Position numbers and translations under genes: made by a program | The notes under the pieces: model-generated | Database searches by the model: none | The model's input: the letters and a program-made list of their open reading frames with translations, nothing else | Told to the model about the DNA's origin: nothing | Assembly: GCF_027490375.1 (NCBI RefSeq) | Contig: NZ_JAIXYH010000075.1 | Coordinates: forward strand, 19,353 to 83,352 | Length of the DNA: 64,000 bases | DNA from: Flavobacterium sp. | GTDB taxonomy: Bacteria; Bacteroidota; Bacteroidia; Flavobacteriales; Flavobacteriaceae | Direction: 5' to 3' | Shown: positions 36,454 through 46,355 of the stretch, in pieces | Position numbering within the stretch: the first letter of the stretch is position 1 | Layout: every line of letters starts with the position of its first letter

Positions 36454-38108
36454 AAGGGATTAAAATCGGATTATTAGCGCTACTTATTTTTGCAAGCTCG
36501 TGTAAATCAACCGAAACGGCAGAAAAAACAGCGAGTAAAAAACCATTTGTTTGGGAAGCGGCCAACGTTTACTTCTTACTTACCGATCGTTTTTACGATG
36601 GAAACGCAAGTAAAACCATTTACTTAGATCGGACTAAAGAAACGGGAAAGTTGCGCGGATTTGAAGGCGGCAATTTAAAAGGTGTGATCAAGAAAATGAA
36701 AGAAGGTTATTTCGAAGATTTGGGTATCAACGCCATTTGGATGACTCCGTTGGTAGAGCAAATTCATGAAGGAACCGACGAAGGAACCGGATTTAGCTAC
36801 GGTTTTCACGGATATTGGGCGAAAGATTGGACGCGATTGGATCCGAATTTTGGTACCGAAGCCGATTTAGCCGAACTCGTTAAACTTGCCCACAGCAAAG
36901 GCATTCGGATCATTCTCGACGGAGTTGTAAATCATACCGGCCCGGTAACTCCGAAAGATCCGGTATGGCCCGACGACTGGGTGCGTACGAGTCCACAATG
37001 CGTATATCAAACATACGAAAACACGATTAGCTGTACGTTGGTGAAGAATCTTCCGGATGTAAAAACCGAATCTGAAGCCAATGTTTCCCTCCCTCCTGCC
37101 TTAGTTGAGAAATGGAAAAAAGAAGGTCGGTACGAATCCGAAATCGCATCTTTGGATAAATTTTTCAAAGAAACGGGCTATCCACGCGCACCCAAATACT
37201 ACATCATAAAATGGTTGGCTGATTATGTATTGAAATATGGAATCGATGGTTACCGTGCAGATACAGCTAAACATACCGAAGAAGATGTATGGATGGCGCT
37301 AAAAAACAGTTGTTCTTCTGCTTTTGAACAGTGGAAAAAACAAAATCCGAATGATGTTCTCGACGATAATACGTTTTATATGATTGGCGAAGTGTACAAT
37401 TACAGCATTCACGACGGACGCCAGTTCAAATTTTCAGACAAGACAGTCGATTATTTCGCCAACGGATTCGATAATCTCATCAATTTTTCGTTCAAAGGAG
37501 ATGCCAATAAACCTTACGAGGAACTGTTTTCACAGTACAACAATTACTTACAAAACCAGCTAAAAGGCAAAAGTGTATTGAACTACGTTTCATCGCACGA
37601 CGATGGAGGTCCGTTTGATAAGCAACGTAAAAAACCATACGAATCGGCCACGAAATTGCTGCTCTGTCCGGGAATTGCTCAAATTTATTACGGAGATGAA
37701 ACGGCGCGCCCACTCGATATTCCGGGTACTCAGGGCGATGCCACCCTGCGTTCGTTCATGAATTGGAACGATTTGAAAGAAAATAAAGCCACCCAAGATA
37801 TTTACGCACACTGGAAAAAACTGGCAAACTTCCGTAAAAACCACACGGCGGTTGGCGCGGGAGTACATCAGAAAATTAGCAGTAAAAACGGCTATTTCTT
37901 TAAACGAACGTATCAAAAAAACAATATCAAAGATGTGGTTATTGTTGGTTTAGATTTGAATGAAGGAAGTAAGGAAATTCCGGTTGATAGCGCTTTCGCG
38001 GAAGGAACGAAAGTGCGCGACACGTATTCTGGACAAACAACTGTTATCAAAAATGGTGTTGCAGTTATTGATTCCAATTTCAAAATTGTATTACTCGAGG
38101 CACTATAA
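36450..38108 (+). CDS. GH13 alpha-amylase lipoprotein (SusG-like)
   Basis: 552 residues. Lipoprotein signal MKGIKIGLLALLIFASSC. GH13 motifs: VYFLLTDRFYDG, region I DGVVNHTG, region II DGYRADTAKHTEE (nucleophile Asp), region III MIGEVYNY (acid/base Glu), region IV YVSSHDDGG. The residues after the lipid Cys (KSTETAEK) are less acidic than in SusD/SusE here, so surface exposure is uncertain. ATGA overlap with GH31 marks translational coupling. It is the last gene of the starch locus. Confidence 0.92.
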   Translation: MKGIKIGLLALLIFASSCKSTETAEKTASKKPFVWEAANVYFLLTDRFYDGNASKTIYLDRTKETGKLRGFEGGNLKGVIKKMKEGYFEDLGINAIWMTPLVEQIHEGTDEGTGFSYGFHGYWAKDWTRLDPNFGTEADLAELVKLAHSKGIRIILDGVVNHTGPVTPKDPVWPDDWVRTSPQCVYQTYENTISCTLVKNLPDVKTESEANVSLPPALVEKWKKEGRYESEIASLDKFFKETGYPRAPKYYIIKWLADYVLKYGIDGYRADTAKHTEEDVWMALKNSCSSAFEQWKKQNPNDVLDDNTFYMIGEVYNYSIHDGRQFKFSDKTVDYFANGFDNLINFSFKGDANKPYEELFSQYNNYLQNQLKGKSVLNYVSSHDDGGPFDKQRKKPYESATKLLLCPGIAQIYYGDETARPLDIPGTQGDATLRSFMNWNDLKENKATQDIYAHWKKLANFRKNHTAVGAGVHQKISSKNGYFFKRTYQKNNIKDVVIVGLDLNEGSKEIPVDSAFAEGTKVRDTYSGQTTVIKNGVAVIDSNFKIVLLEAL

Positions 38109-38117
38109 AATATCGAA

Positions 38118-38795
38118 ATGCTAAAAATTGGTCATCGCGGAATTCCGACGCAGTTTTTGGAAAATAGCCTAAAAGGTTTTGAATACTGCTCGGAATTTGG
38201 CGCCAATGCTATTGAATACGACGTTCGAACAGACCGCGACGGCGTATTTTGGATTATGCACGACCGTTCGACCAAACGTACTTGTACAGAAGCCGTTCTT
38301 GTGGCCGACACAGCTACTGTCTTACTAGAACAAATTCGGATGTGCGACGGCAGTACTATTCCAAAATTGCGAACGGTATTAGAGCGTTTTCCATATCTGC
38401 TGCACAATATTGAATTAAAAACGACGGCAGCCGCAGCCTTGATTTCATTTTTAGATGAAACCCTTGCTGAAGTTCGATTTCCTAAAGAACAAATTGTACT
38501 CACGAGCTTTTTACCCGAAAATTGGCCGATATTTGCCCAAAGTAGGTATCGATTCGGATGTTTGTTCGAACATATAAATGAACAAGACATTGCCCATATC
38601 GCAGAATTACAGCCCGAATTTGTAGTCTTAAACCACGTTTTCGCGGAAGAAAAAACCGTTCGAAGCTGCGTTGATTCTAAACTGAAAGTCTGGCTCTACA
38701 CGGTAAACGATCGGGCTGCCGTTCGATTTTGGAAAAGTACCGAATTGATCGACGGAATTATAAGTGACGACTTTACGTTTTTAAATGAAATGTGA
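38118..38795 (+). CDS. Glycerophosphodiester phosphodiesterase family protein
   Basis: 225 residues, no signal peptide. GDPD catalytic motifs: IGHRGIPTQFLENSL (HRG), AIEYDVRTDRDG (metal-binding E and D), MHDRSTKRT (second His) and NIELKT. The C-terminal KVWLYTVND and DGIISDDF match the barrel end. It hydrolyses glycerophosphodiesters to glycerol-3-phosphate and an alcohol in the cytoplasm (family knowledge). It lies 9 bp after the starch locus and overlaps the following flavoprotein by 11 bp. Confidence 0.9.
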   Translation: MLKIGHRGIPTQFLENSLKGFEYCSEFGANAIEYDVRTDRDGVFWIMHDRSTKRTCTEAVLVADTATVLLEQIRMCDGSTIPKLRTVLERFPYLLHNIELKTTAAAALISFLDETLAEVRFPKEQIVLTSFLPENWPIFAQSRYRFGCLFEHINEQDIAHIAELQPEFVVLNHVFAEEKTVRSCVDSKLKVWLYTVNDRAAVRFWKSTELIDGIISDDFTFLNEM

Positions 38796-39996
38796 TATTG
38801 CAATAATTGGCGGCGGCGCAGCGGGTTTCTTTACGGCCATCAATGCGGCAACTCAAAATCCGAAACTAAAAATTGTGATTTTAGAACGCGGAAAAGAGGT
38901 GCTTTCGAAAGTGCGTATCAGCGGCGGCGGACGTTGCAACGTAACGCACGATTGTATGGATACGCGTGAATTGGTAAAGAATTACCCGCGTGGCGAAAAA
39001 GAACTATTAGGTCCGTTTTCAAAATTTGGCCCGAAACAAACCATTGAGTGGTTCGAATCACGAGGCGTTGCGTTAAAAACCGAATCCGACGGCCGCATGT
39101 TTCCGATTAGCAATAAAAGTCAAACGATAATCGATTGCTTTCTAAACGAATGCAGTAAACTCGGCATCATCATCGAAACGGGAATTGTTGTAAAAGACAT
39201 TCAAAAAACGGTCGAAAGCTTTGAAATCACAACAACAACGCAGCCCATACATGCACAGAAAGTCGTTGTAGCTGCTGGCTCGAGTGCTAAAGTTTGGGAT
39301 ATTTTACAAAATCTCGGTCATAATATCATCGCTCCCATTCCGTCGTTGTTCACATTCAATGTAGTTGAAAAAGAAATTACAGCCCTTGCAGGAATTTCTA
39401 AACAAGTTAGCGTATCGATTCCACAACTGAAATTAAAACAAGCGGGGAATTTACTAATTACCCATTGGGGATTCAGCGGACCCGCGGTTCTGAGATTGAG
39501 CGCCGTTGCTGCCCGTGAACTGGCGAAATTGGAATACCGCTTTCAAATTCAAATCGATTGGCTCAACGAAGAATCGAGCACATCCGATTATGAAAGTGAG
39601 CTGCGAACCCTACTTTCAGAACACCACAAAAAAACGATTGTCAACACCAATTTATTCGGATTTTCGAACCGGCATTGGTTGTTTCTGCTGGAAAAAACTC
39701 AAATTCCTCAGCAAAAGAAAATCGCTGAGTTAAGCAAAAAAGATTACCGTGCACTGGCAACGGTGCTGCGTTCTGATGCGTACCAAATCAACGGAAAAAG
39801 TACGTTTAAAGAAGAATTCGTAACCGCAGGAGGCGTTTCTTTAAAAGACATCAACTTCAAAGATTTTTCCAGCAAAAAAACAGAAAACCTCTATATCGTG
39901 GGCGAATGTTTAGACATCGACGCCGTAACAGGAGGTTTTAACTTTCAAAACGCGTGGACAGGCGGCTTTCTTGCCGCTATGGCATTAACGCAATAA
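38785..39996 (+). CDS. HI0933/YhiN-family NAD(P)/FAD-dependent oxidoreductase
   Basis: 403 residues. Dinucleotide-binding AIIGGGAAGFFTAINAA at the N-terminus, then VRISGGGRCNVTHDC, the family signature, and a C-terminal FAD segment YIVGECLDIDAVTGGFNFQNAW. The physiological reaction of the family is not well defined. The 3' end overlaps the convergent nuoN gene by 12 bp, leaving no room for a terminator between them. Confidence 0.9.
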   Translation: MKCDIAIIGGGAAGFFTAINAATQNPKLKIVILERGKEVLSKVRISGGGRCNVTHDCMDTRELVKNYPRGEKELLGPFSKFGPKQTIEWFESRGVALKTESDGRMFPISNKSQTIIDCFLNECSKLGIIIETGIVVKDIQKTVESFEITTTTQPIHAQKVVVAAGSSAKVWDILQNLGHNIIAPIPSLFTFNVVEKEITALAGISKQVSVSIPQLKLKQAGNLLITHWGFSGPAVLRLSAVAARELAKLEYRFQIQIDWLNEESSTSDYESELRTLLSEHHKKTIVNTNLFGFSNRHWLFLLEKTQIPQQKKIAELSKKDYRALATVLRSDAYQINGKSTFKEEFVTAGGVSLKDINFKDFSSKKTENLYIVGECLDIDAVTGGFNFQNAWTGGFLAAMALTQ

Positions 39997-41355
39997 ATCG
40001 GTTACTAAAGAGGGAAATAATCCAATCGTTAGATTCAATAGCAAAGCAACTGTTGCCACTGCGTAGATATAAAATGGCCGACCGGTTCTCTCGTGTTGCG
40101 GTTCTTTGGTGTACATCGCTAAAATCAGTTTGAAATAATAACCTACAGCGATAATCGAATTCACTACTGCTACGATTACTAAAGCCAGATGCCCGCTTTC
40201 TAAAACTTGCGAAAACAACATTAATTTAGCGAAGAAGCCTGCAAAGATGGGTATACCCGCCATCGAGAGCAAAGAAGTGGTGAGCACGAATGCCAAGAAA
40301 GGATTTGATTTTCCTAAACCTTGAAAGTTCACGATATCTTCGTTTTCTAAATGTCTGCACACGTATAGAATAACACTAAATGCACCAATTCCTGCGAAAG
40401 CATAAGCCGTACCGTAGTAAAGAAGTGTTCCTGCAGAAATCTGAGTTCCTATTAATGTCATTAGCATAAAACCAGCATGAGATATCCCTGAAAAAGCCAA
40501 CATACGTTTTACATTCGCTTGGCGTAACGCCATGATGTTTCCAACGGTCATCGACAAACCGGAAAGCACAATAAGTACCGTTTGCGACGTTTCGGGTAAA
40601 TTACCGCTCATTGCGAAGAAAAGCTTAAAGAAGGTTGCCATAGCGGTTACCTTCGCCAAAGTACTCATTGTTGCAGTAGTTAATGCTGGTGCGCCTTCAT
40701 AAACGTCGGGAGCCCAGAAATGGAAAGGAACTGCTGCAATTTTGAACAAGAGTCCGATAGCGAGCAAAATTCCACCGATGTAGAACCATTCTTCAACGTC
40801 GGCTGAAACGGCAGCTTCCATAATCACACGCATATCAAACGATCCGATGGCACCATAAATCAAGCAAATTCCAAAAAGAATAATACCCGAAGCAAACGAA
40901 CCCATTAAGAAATATTTCATTCCCGATTCGTTCGACTTAATATTCAAACGGCGACTTGCAGCTAAGATGTACAGAGAAATAGAAAGTACTTCGATTCCTA
41001 AAAAAAACATGGCTAGATTTCCGAAACTAACCATAGCGGCGGCTCCTGAAAGTAAGAAAATTTTAATGGCAACGAAATCGCTCAATTTCTCCGGTACGTC
41101 GTCGTAAAAATGATGTCCTAAGGCAACCAAAAAGGTTGTAAGCACGATAAACAAAGCTGTAAAAGTCACCGAGAAGTTATCTACTACAATCATGTTATTG
41201 TAGTACGAAGCTGTTTGGTTATAATCTAGACTATTTAGGTATAAAATTCCGCACAATGCCACGATTGAGAACGGAACTAAAATCTTTCTGAGATTCAGTA
41301 ATTCGAATATCAGACAAATAACGCCAAGTGCTGTAATTGCTATTAAAGTGTTCAT
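39985..41355 (-). CDS. nuoN: NADH-quinone oxidoreductase subunit N
   Basis: 456-residue antiporter-like membrane subunit of complex I with about 13-14 membrane segments. The proton-translocation core is visible in LLFKIAAVPFHFWAPDVYEGAP and ANVKRMLAFSGISHAG. It is the last gene of the nuo operon, 9 bp after nuoM, and convergent with the flavoprotein gene. Confidence 0.95.
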   Translation of the reverse strand: MNTLIAITALGVICLIFELLNLRKILVPFSIVALCGILYLNSLDYNQTASYYNNMIVVDNFSVTFTALFIVLTTFLVALGHHFYDDVPEKLSDFVAIKIFLLSGAAAMVSFGNLAMFFLGIEVLSISLYILAASRRLNIKSNESGMKYFLMGSFASGIILFGICLIYGAIGSFDMRVIMEAAVSADVEEWFYIGGILLAIGLLFKIAAVPFHFWAPDVYEGAPALTTATMSTLAKVTAMATFFKLFFAMSGNLPETSQTVLIVLSGLSMTVGNIMALRQANVKRMLAFSGISHAGFMLMTLIGTQISAGTLLYYGTAYAFAGIGAFSVILYVCRHLENEDIVNFQGLGKSNPFLAFVLTTSLLSMAGIPIFAGFFAKLMLFSQVLESGHLALVIVAVVNSIIAVGYYFKLILAMYTKEPQHERTGRPFYIYAVATVALLLNLTIGLFPSLVTDLLR

Positions 41356-41364
41356 TCCGGTTGG

Positions 41365-42807
41365 TTAGTTTGTGCTAATTTGAGCGATAATTTCATTTAC
41401 GGCTGGTGCAATCAAATCGTTTATTGGTTGCGGATAAATTCCAAAGAAGAAGATAACAGCGGCTAGTGCGCCAAAAATAAGCGACTCCGTCACGGTTAAA
41501 TCGGCAAAAGGCTTTTTGTTTGCCTCACCCAACATAACTTGCTGATACATTTTCAACATGTAGTAAGCTCCCAATACAATGGTTAAACCTCCGACAACGG
41601 CAAACCAAACGTTTTGTGTAGATAGTGAAAACAATAAACCGAATTCACCGACGAAATTCACAGTACCAGGAAGCGCAACCGACGCAAGCGTAACAATCAA
41701 GAACGCAGAAGCAAACTTAACGGCTTGTGCTCTAATTCCGCCGAGTTCACTGATGGCGCGTGTGTGGTAACGGCGTTCAATTACTTCAACAGCAAAGAAA
41801 ACGCCAACTACAACTAAACCATGGCCAAACATTTGAATGATACCGCTGGTGATGCCATCGGTGGTTAAACCATAGAAACCTGCAGCAATTAATCCTACGT
41901 GTGCCAGAGATGAGTATGCTAGTAGTTTTTTCACGTCGCGCTGACGTAAAGCAACGATAGAACCATAAATAACACCCGCAATTCCGATCCATACCAAATA
42001 AGGCATTAACTCTTTCGATGCATCGGGCGAAATAGGAATTTGCCAACGAATCACACTATATAATCCCATTTTAAGCATGATACCCGAAAGTAACATGGTT
42101 CCCATGGCAGGTGCTTTTTGATAAACGTTTGCTTGCCAGGTGTGAAACGGAATCAATGGAATCTTAATCGCATACGCTAAAAAGAAGCCTCCAAAAACAA
42201 GTAGCTGTTCGTTGTAAGAAAGTTCTAAATTATATAAATCGGTTAGCAACAAACTTCCCGCTTTTCCATACAGGTAAACAAAACCAACAAGCATAAACAG
42301 CGAACCGGCAAATGTGTAGATAAAGAATTTCACCACTTGCTTTTTGCGCTCTTCAGCATCGCCACTTCCCCAAATTAATGCAATGAAGTAAATCGGAATT
42401 AAGGCAACTTCCCAGAAGATGTAGTATAATAATCCGTTTGAAGCCACAAAGGTTCCGCACATGGCGAATGCCATTAACAAAACAAGTGCATAAAGTGATT
42501 TTGCGTTTGCGAATTTTGTTTCGATGCCGCTCGCTACGATTAGCGGAAGCAATGTTGTGGTGAGCACCAGCATGAGAAGTCCTAAACCATCAAGTCGTAA
42601 ATCGAAACCAATGCTTGGCTTTGAAATCCAATCGAAATGAATATTTTCTGGCAACTGCCCGCCGTAATGCAGCGAAACCAGATAAAGCGAATATCCGAAC
42701 GCTACTGTTGAGATCAACAATGCAACACGAGATGCCGCTTTATCACCGGAAAAATAGGTAAGACCGGCGCCCACTAAAAGTAAAATAAGTAAGTAGATAA
42801 CTTCCAT
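41365..42807 (-). CDS. nuoM: NADH-quinone oxidoreductase subunit M
   Basis: 480-residue antiporter-like membrane subunit. Signatures: LYYIFWEVALIPIYFIALIWG (conserved Glu in a membrane helix), IKIPLIPFHTWQANVYQKAP and RQRDVKKLLAYSSLAHVGL (Lys of the broken helix). It forms one of the three proton channels of complex I. 9 bp each side to nuoL and nuoN. Confidence 0.96.
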   Translation of the reverse strand: MEVIYLLILLLVGAGLTYFSGDKAASRVALLISTVAFGYSLYLVSLHYGGQLPENIHFDWISKPSIGFDLRLDGLGLLMLVLTTTLLPLIVASGIETKFANAKSLYALVLLMAFAMCGTFVASNGLLYYIFWEVALIPIYFIALIWGSGDAEERKKQVVKFFIYTFAGSLFMLVGFVYLYGKAGSLLLTDLYNLELSYNEQLLVFGGFFLAYAIKIPLIPFHTWQANVYQKAPAMGTMLLSGIMLKMGLYSVIRWQIPISPDASKELMPYLVWIGIAGVIYGSIVALRQRDVKKLLAYSSLAHVGLIAAGFYGLTTDGITSGIIQMFGHGLVVVGVFFAVEVIERRYHTRAISELGGIRAQAVKFASAFLIVTLASVALPGTVNFVGEFGLLFSLSTQNVWFAVVGGLTIVLGAYYMLKMYQQVMLGEANKKPFADLTVTESLIFGALAAVIFFFGIYPQPINDLIAPAVNEIIAQISTN

Positions 42808-42816
42808 ACGTGCTGA

Positions 42817-44703
42817 TTATTGAGCTAAAAATAAATACGATACTATAAGACAGAATCCGATTACAAAAACGAATAAGTACAATCCGATACTGCCGTTGTG
42901 TACTTTTCTTCCCTGATTGCTGATTTCTGCAGCAGCTTTTCCGAATCCATATACCAACGAACCTAGAGCCGTTTCCACCACATCCCTGAAGAAACGCGCC
43001 AATAAATTAATCGGTTTTACAAAAACGCTGTCGTACAATTCGTCAACGTAGTATTTTTCAGCCAGTACTTTCGTGAATCCAGTTACTTCGCTGTCTTCAC
43101 CCGGAACTTCTTTGTTTGAAATGTATTTTCTGTACGCGATAAAGATTCCAACAAGCGCACCTACCGAGGCAACGGCCATCAAGATATAAGCTGTTTGATC
43201 TAATGCGTGATGCTCTGGCGCACCATCTGCATGAAGCAAGGGCTCTAAAAAGTGCATCAACCAACTTGATCCTGGAATACTGATTAATCCGCCAACGGCA
43301 GCTAGAGTTGCCAAAATAACAAGCGGTATCGTCATTAAAGCAGGACTTTCATGTAAATGACTCTTTGCGTGTTCTGTTCCTCTAAATTCACCAAAAAAGG
43401 TCAAAAACATCAAACGGAACATATAAAAAGCTGTAAGAATTGAAGCTAGCGAAGCTACTGCCCAAAACGGAATGCTGTAATGGAAGGCTTCTAATAAAAT
43501 TTCGTCCTTAGACCAAAAACCTGAGAGTGGAAAAATACCTGCAATTGCTAAACTCGAGATAAGCATGGTAATGAACGTGATTGGCATTACTTTACGCAAA
43601 CCACCCATTTTTCGCATGTCTTGTTCGTCGGAATTCGCGTGAATTACCGAACCTGCACCCAAGAACAAACACGCCTTAAAAAACGCATGTGTGATTACAT
43701 GAAAAACGGCAACTTCATACGCTCCAACTCCCAAGGCTAAGAACATAAGTCCTAATTGCGAAACTGTTGAATACGCCAGTACTTTCTTGATATCATTCTG
43801 CGCTAAGCCAATCGTAGCCGCGAAAAGTGCTGTTGCTACACCAACCACGGCGATAACATTCTGAATAGCAGGAACTAAATCAAATAAGAAATGTAGTCGA
43901 GTAACCATAAAGATACCCGCCGTTACCATTGTTGCTGCGTGAATTAATGCAGAAACTGGCGTCGGACCAGCCATGGCGTCGGGTAACCAAGTGTATAGTG
44001 GCAACTGTGCCGACTTTCCGCAGGCACCAATAAATAAACAAAGTGCTGCAACTGCCAACCAAGTAGAATCAACCAAACTACCTTTCGTTTGAAAAAATGT
44101 TTCCAAACCTTGATAATCGAGCGTTCCAGCTACAGTTGCTAAAATGAATATACCGATAAGTAAGCCTAAATCGCCCACACGGTTCATGATGAACGCTTTC
44201 TTTGCAGCATCGTTGTAAGCCTGATTGCTGTACCAAAATCCGATTAGCAAATACGAGCACAATCCCACGCCCTCCCAACCGATAAACAAAATGGGTAAGT
44301 TACTTCCGCTGACCAAAACGATCATAAAGAAGACAAACAGGTTCAGATACGAGAAAAACTTATGAAAATCTTTATCGTGGTGCATGTAGCTGATCGAATA
44401 CAAGTGAATCAGCGAACCGATACCCGTCACGAAAAGCAACCACAATAAACTCAATTGATCGAATTGAAAAGAAAAATCAACACTAAAGTTTTGGAATGTT
44501 AACCAGTGAAATAAATCGGCTTTCGTATTCGCGCCGGGTTCCAAACCCATAAACAGCAACAACGTACAAATGAAACTAATAACAATAGCTAAAGTTCCGA
44601 TAGCACCTGAAGCACCTTTCCCGAGCTGTTTACCTAAAAAAGTATTGATTAAAAAGCCACCTAACGGAGCTAATAACAGCAGTAAAATAATCGATAAATC
44701 CAT
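42817..44703 (-). CDS. nuoL: NADH-quinone oxidoreductase subunit L
   Basis: 628-residue distal membrane subunit with the long C-terminal lateral helix region. Signatures: LFIGWEGVGLCSYLLIGFWY, KSAQLPLYTWLPDAMAGPTPVSALIHAATMV and LAQNDIKKVLAYSTVSQLGLM. Proton pumping in complex I. It follows nuoK by 3 bp. Confidence 0.96.
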   Translation of the reverse strand: MDLSIILLLLLAPLGGFLINTFLGKQLGKGASGAIGTLAIVISFICTLLLFMGLEPGANTKADLFHWLTFQNFSVDFSFQFDQLSLLWLLFVTGIGSLIHLYSISYMHHDKDFHKFFSYLNLFVFFMIVLVSGSNLPILFIGWEGVGLCSYLLIGFWYSNQAYNDAAKKAFIMNRVGDLGLLIGIFILATVAGTLDYQGLETFFQTKGSLVDSTWLAVAALCLFIGACGKSAQLPLYTWLPDAMAGPTPVSALIHAATMVTAGIFMVTRLHFLFDLVPAIQNVIAVVGVATALFAATIGLAQNDIKKVLAYSTVSQLGLMFLALGVGAYEVAVFHVITHAFFKACLFLGAGSVIHANSDEQDMRKMGGLRKVMPITFITMLISSLAIAGIFPLSGFWSKDEILLEAFHYSIPFWAVASLASILTAFYMFRLMFLTFFGEFRGTEHAKSHLHESPALMTIPLVILATLAAVGGLISIPGSSWLMHFLEPLLHADGAPEHHALDQTAYILMAVASVGALVGIFIAYRKYISNKEVPGEDSEVTGFTKVLAEKYYVDELYDSVFVKPINLLARFFRDVVETALGSLVYGFGKAAAEISNQGRKVHNGSIGLYLFVFVIGFCLIVSYLFLAQ

Positions 44704-44706
44704 TAG

Positions 44707-45027
44707 TTATCCTCTAAGCTTTTTAAGATTTGACACATCAATCGACCCGATATTTCTGAAAATAGAAACCAAAATAGCCAAACCAACAGCTACTTCGGCT
44801 GCGGCTACAGCCATCGAGAAAAATACAAACACTTGCCCTTGAGCGTCTTCATGATACGTCGAAAACGCAACAAAAAGAAGGTTCACTGCATTGAGCATAA
44901 TTTCAATCGACATCAATACAATAATCGCATTTCGACGATAGAGCACACCGAAAACTCCGATGCAGAACAACAACACCGATAAAAAGATGTAATTGTTTAT
45001 TCCAACTTGATTTAAAACGTCCTGCAT
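44707..45027 (-). CDS. nuoK: NADH-quinone oxidoreductase subunit K
   Basis: 106-residue membrane subunit with three helices. The two conserved membrane Glu are in [14 protein letters not shown] and [14 protein letters not shown]. Start and stop are tightly coupled to nuoJ (1-nt overlap) and nuoL. Confidence 0.95.
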   Translation of the reverse strand: MQDVLNQVGINNYIFLSVLLFCIGVFGVLYRRNAIIVLMSIEIMLNAVNLLFVAFSTYHEDAQGQVFVFFSMAVAAAEVAVGLAILVSIFRNIGSIDVSNLKKLRG

Positions 45028-45548
45028 TATAGTTGTACTTTTTCTTTTTTAGACAATAAAACAGTTCCAATCATCGCTACTAGAAGCAATATCGATGCAA
45101 ATTCAAACGGAACCATATAACCTTCTTCGCCATCAAGTAAAACTTGACCTAATACTTTAATCGATTGATAATCAATTCCACTAGCCGGAACCAAGTCGGC
45201 CACCGGTTGCGAATTCACAAAAATCGTAAGCATAATGAGGCACATGCAGCAAAAAACCACCACAGCGCCTAAGCGAGTGATACGCGGTTTGTGCACTTCG
45301 TCTTCTTTGTTCAGGTTCATTAACATGATCGTAAACAAAAGCAGAATCATAATTGCACCCGAATACACGATGATGTGAACGATAGCTAAAAATTGTGCAT
45401 TGAGTAGCAGATAGTGTCCAGCAATCGTAAAGAAACAAATCACCAAATAAATAGCCGAGTGAATCGGATTTCTGCTGTAAATCGTTAAAAACGCTGTAGC
45501 AAGCGTGATTGCCGATAAGATGTAAAAAGTGAGTAGTACTGCCGACAT
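45027..45548 (-). CDS. nuoJ: NADH-quinone oxidoreductase subunit J
   Basis: 173-residue membrane subunit with five predicted helices. The conserved [17 protein letters not shown] helix (pi-bulge helix of NuoJ) is intact. It overlaps both neighbours by one nucleotide. Confidence 0.94.
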   Translation of the reverse strand: MSAVLLTFYILSAITLATAFLTIYSRNPIHSAIYLVICFFTIAGHYLLLNAQFLAIVHIIVYSGAIMILLLFTIMLMNLNKEDEVHKPRITRLGAVVVFCCMCLIMLTIFVNSQPVADLVPASGIDYQSIKVLGQVLLDGEEGYMVPFEFASILLLVAMIGTVLLSKKEKVQL

Positions 45549-46093
45549 TAACGTGTCATTTGAGATTGAGCATTAATCATTGCCTGAGTTAAAGGCATTA
45601 CTAAACGGTCTTTTCCAAAGATAAAGTCTTCACGACCGTACATCGCTGGAACCAACTGCTTAGATTCTGTAAGATAAATTGCGTCTTTCGGACAGGCTTC
45701 TTCGCACAATCCACAAAAAATGCAACGCAACATATTAATTTCGTAAACCGAAGCATACTTTTCCTCGCGATACAAATGCTTTTCTTCAGGCTTGCGCTCG
45801 GCTGCAGTCATCGTAATCGCTTCAGCCGGACACGACAAAGCGCATAAACCACAAGCCGTGCAGTTTTCACGACCCAATTCATCGCGCTTTAATTGATGCT
45901 GGCCCCGATACACATCGCTGCGCTCACGCACTTGCTCTGGATATTTGATGGTAACTTTTCGCTTAAATAAGTGCCTGATTGTGATAAACAATCCCTTAAT
46001 AATCGCAACTAAATAAAGGCCTTCCCAAAAATTCATTTTTTTGTTCACCACCTCTTTTTTGCGTCCCGATAATGAAATCGTTTCTATTGCCAT
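45548..46093 (-). CDS. nuoI: NADH-quinone oxidoreductase subunit I (ferredoxin-type)
   Basis: 181 residues with two 4Fe-4S ferredoxin motifs, CTACGLCALSCPAEAI and CIFCGLCEEACPKDAI, which carry clusters N6a and N6b. The N-terminus has the amphipathic anchor FWEGLYLVAIIKGLFITIRHLF. Unusually, a 262-bp non-coding spacer containing a repeat separates it from nuoH, whereas most other nuo gaps are under 30 bp. Confidence 0.96.
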   Translation of the reverse strand: MAIETISLSGRKKEVVNKKMNFWEGLYLVAIIKGLFITIRHLFKRKVTIKYPEQVRERSDVYRGQHQLKRDELGRENCTACGLCALSCPAEAITMTAAERKPEEKHLYREEKYASVYEINMLRCIFCGLCEEACPKDAIYLTESKQLVPAMYGREDFIFGKDRLVMPLTQAMINAQSQMTR

Positions 46094-46210
46094 CTCTAAT
46101 TTACTTTTTCGTTTTTATAGACTCTATATGTCTAAGTATTTTATAAAAGGTGTCCCAATTACTATCGGAACTATATCCTGTCCCATGACTATCGAGAAAA
46201 CTTTTCAACT

Positions 46211-46241
46211 CTCACTTCTCGTTTCTCGTTTCTCGCTTCTC
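46211..46241. repeat. Short tandem repeat next to repeat copy D
   Basis: Imperfect heptamer array (unit about TTTCTCG) in the nuoI-nuoH spacer. It is simple-sequence DNA, reminiscent of the octamer array at 4044-4169. Confidence 0.55.
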
Positions 46242-46260
46242 AAAACTATTCTCTTTTTTT

Positions 46261-46350
46261 GAAGCTATTCCCGCTATCCGCTGTATCTTTTTTATTCCGC
46301 GAAGCTCCATAAAAAAGGATGCCGCTCCTATCGGGGCTAGGGCAATCGTT
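46261..46350. repeat. Dispersed intergenic hairpin repeat (family 1, copy D)
   Basis: 90-bp short version: outer boxes GAAGCTATTCCCGCTATCCGC and ATCGGGGCTAGGGCAATCGTT as in copy C. The arms ATCTTTTTTAT (46285-46295) and ATAAAAAAGGAT (46309-46320) pair although their sequence differs from all other copies. It lies inside the nuo operon, in reverse orientation relative to transcription. Confidence 0.75.
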
Positions 46351-46355
46351 TCAGA

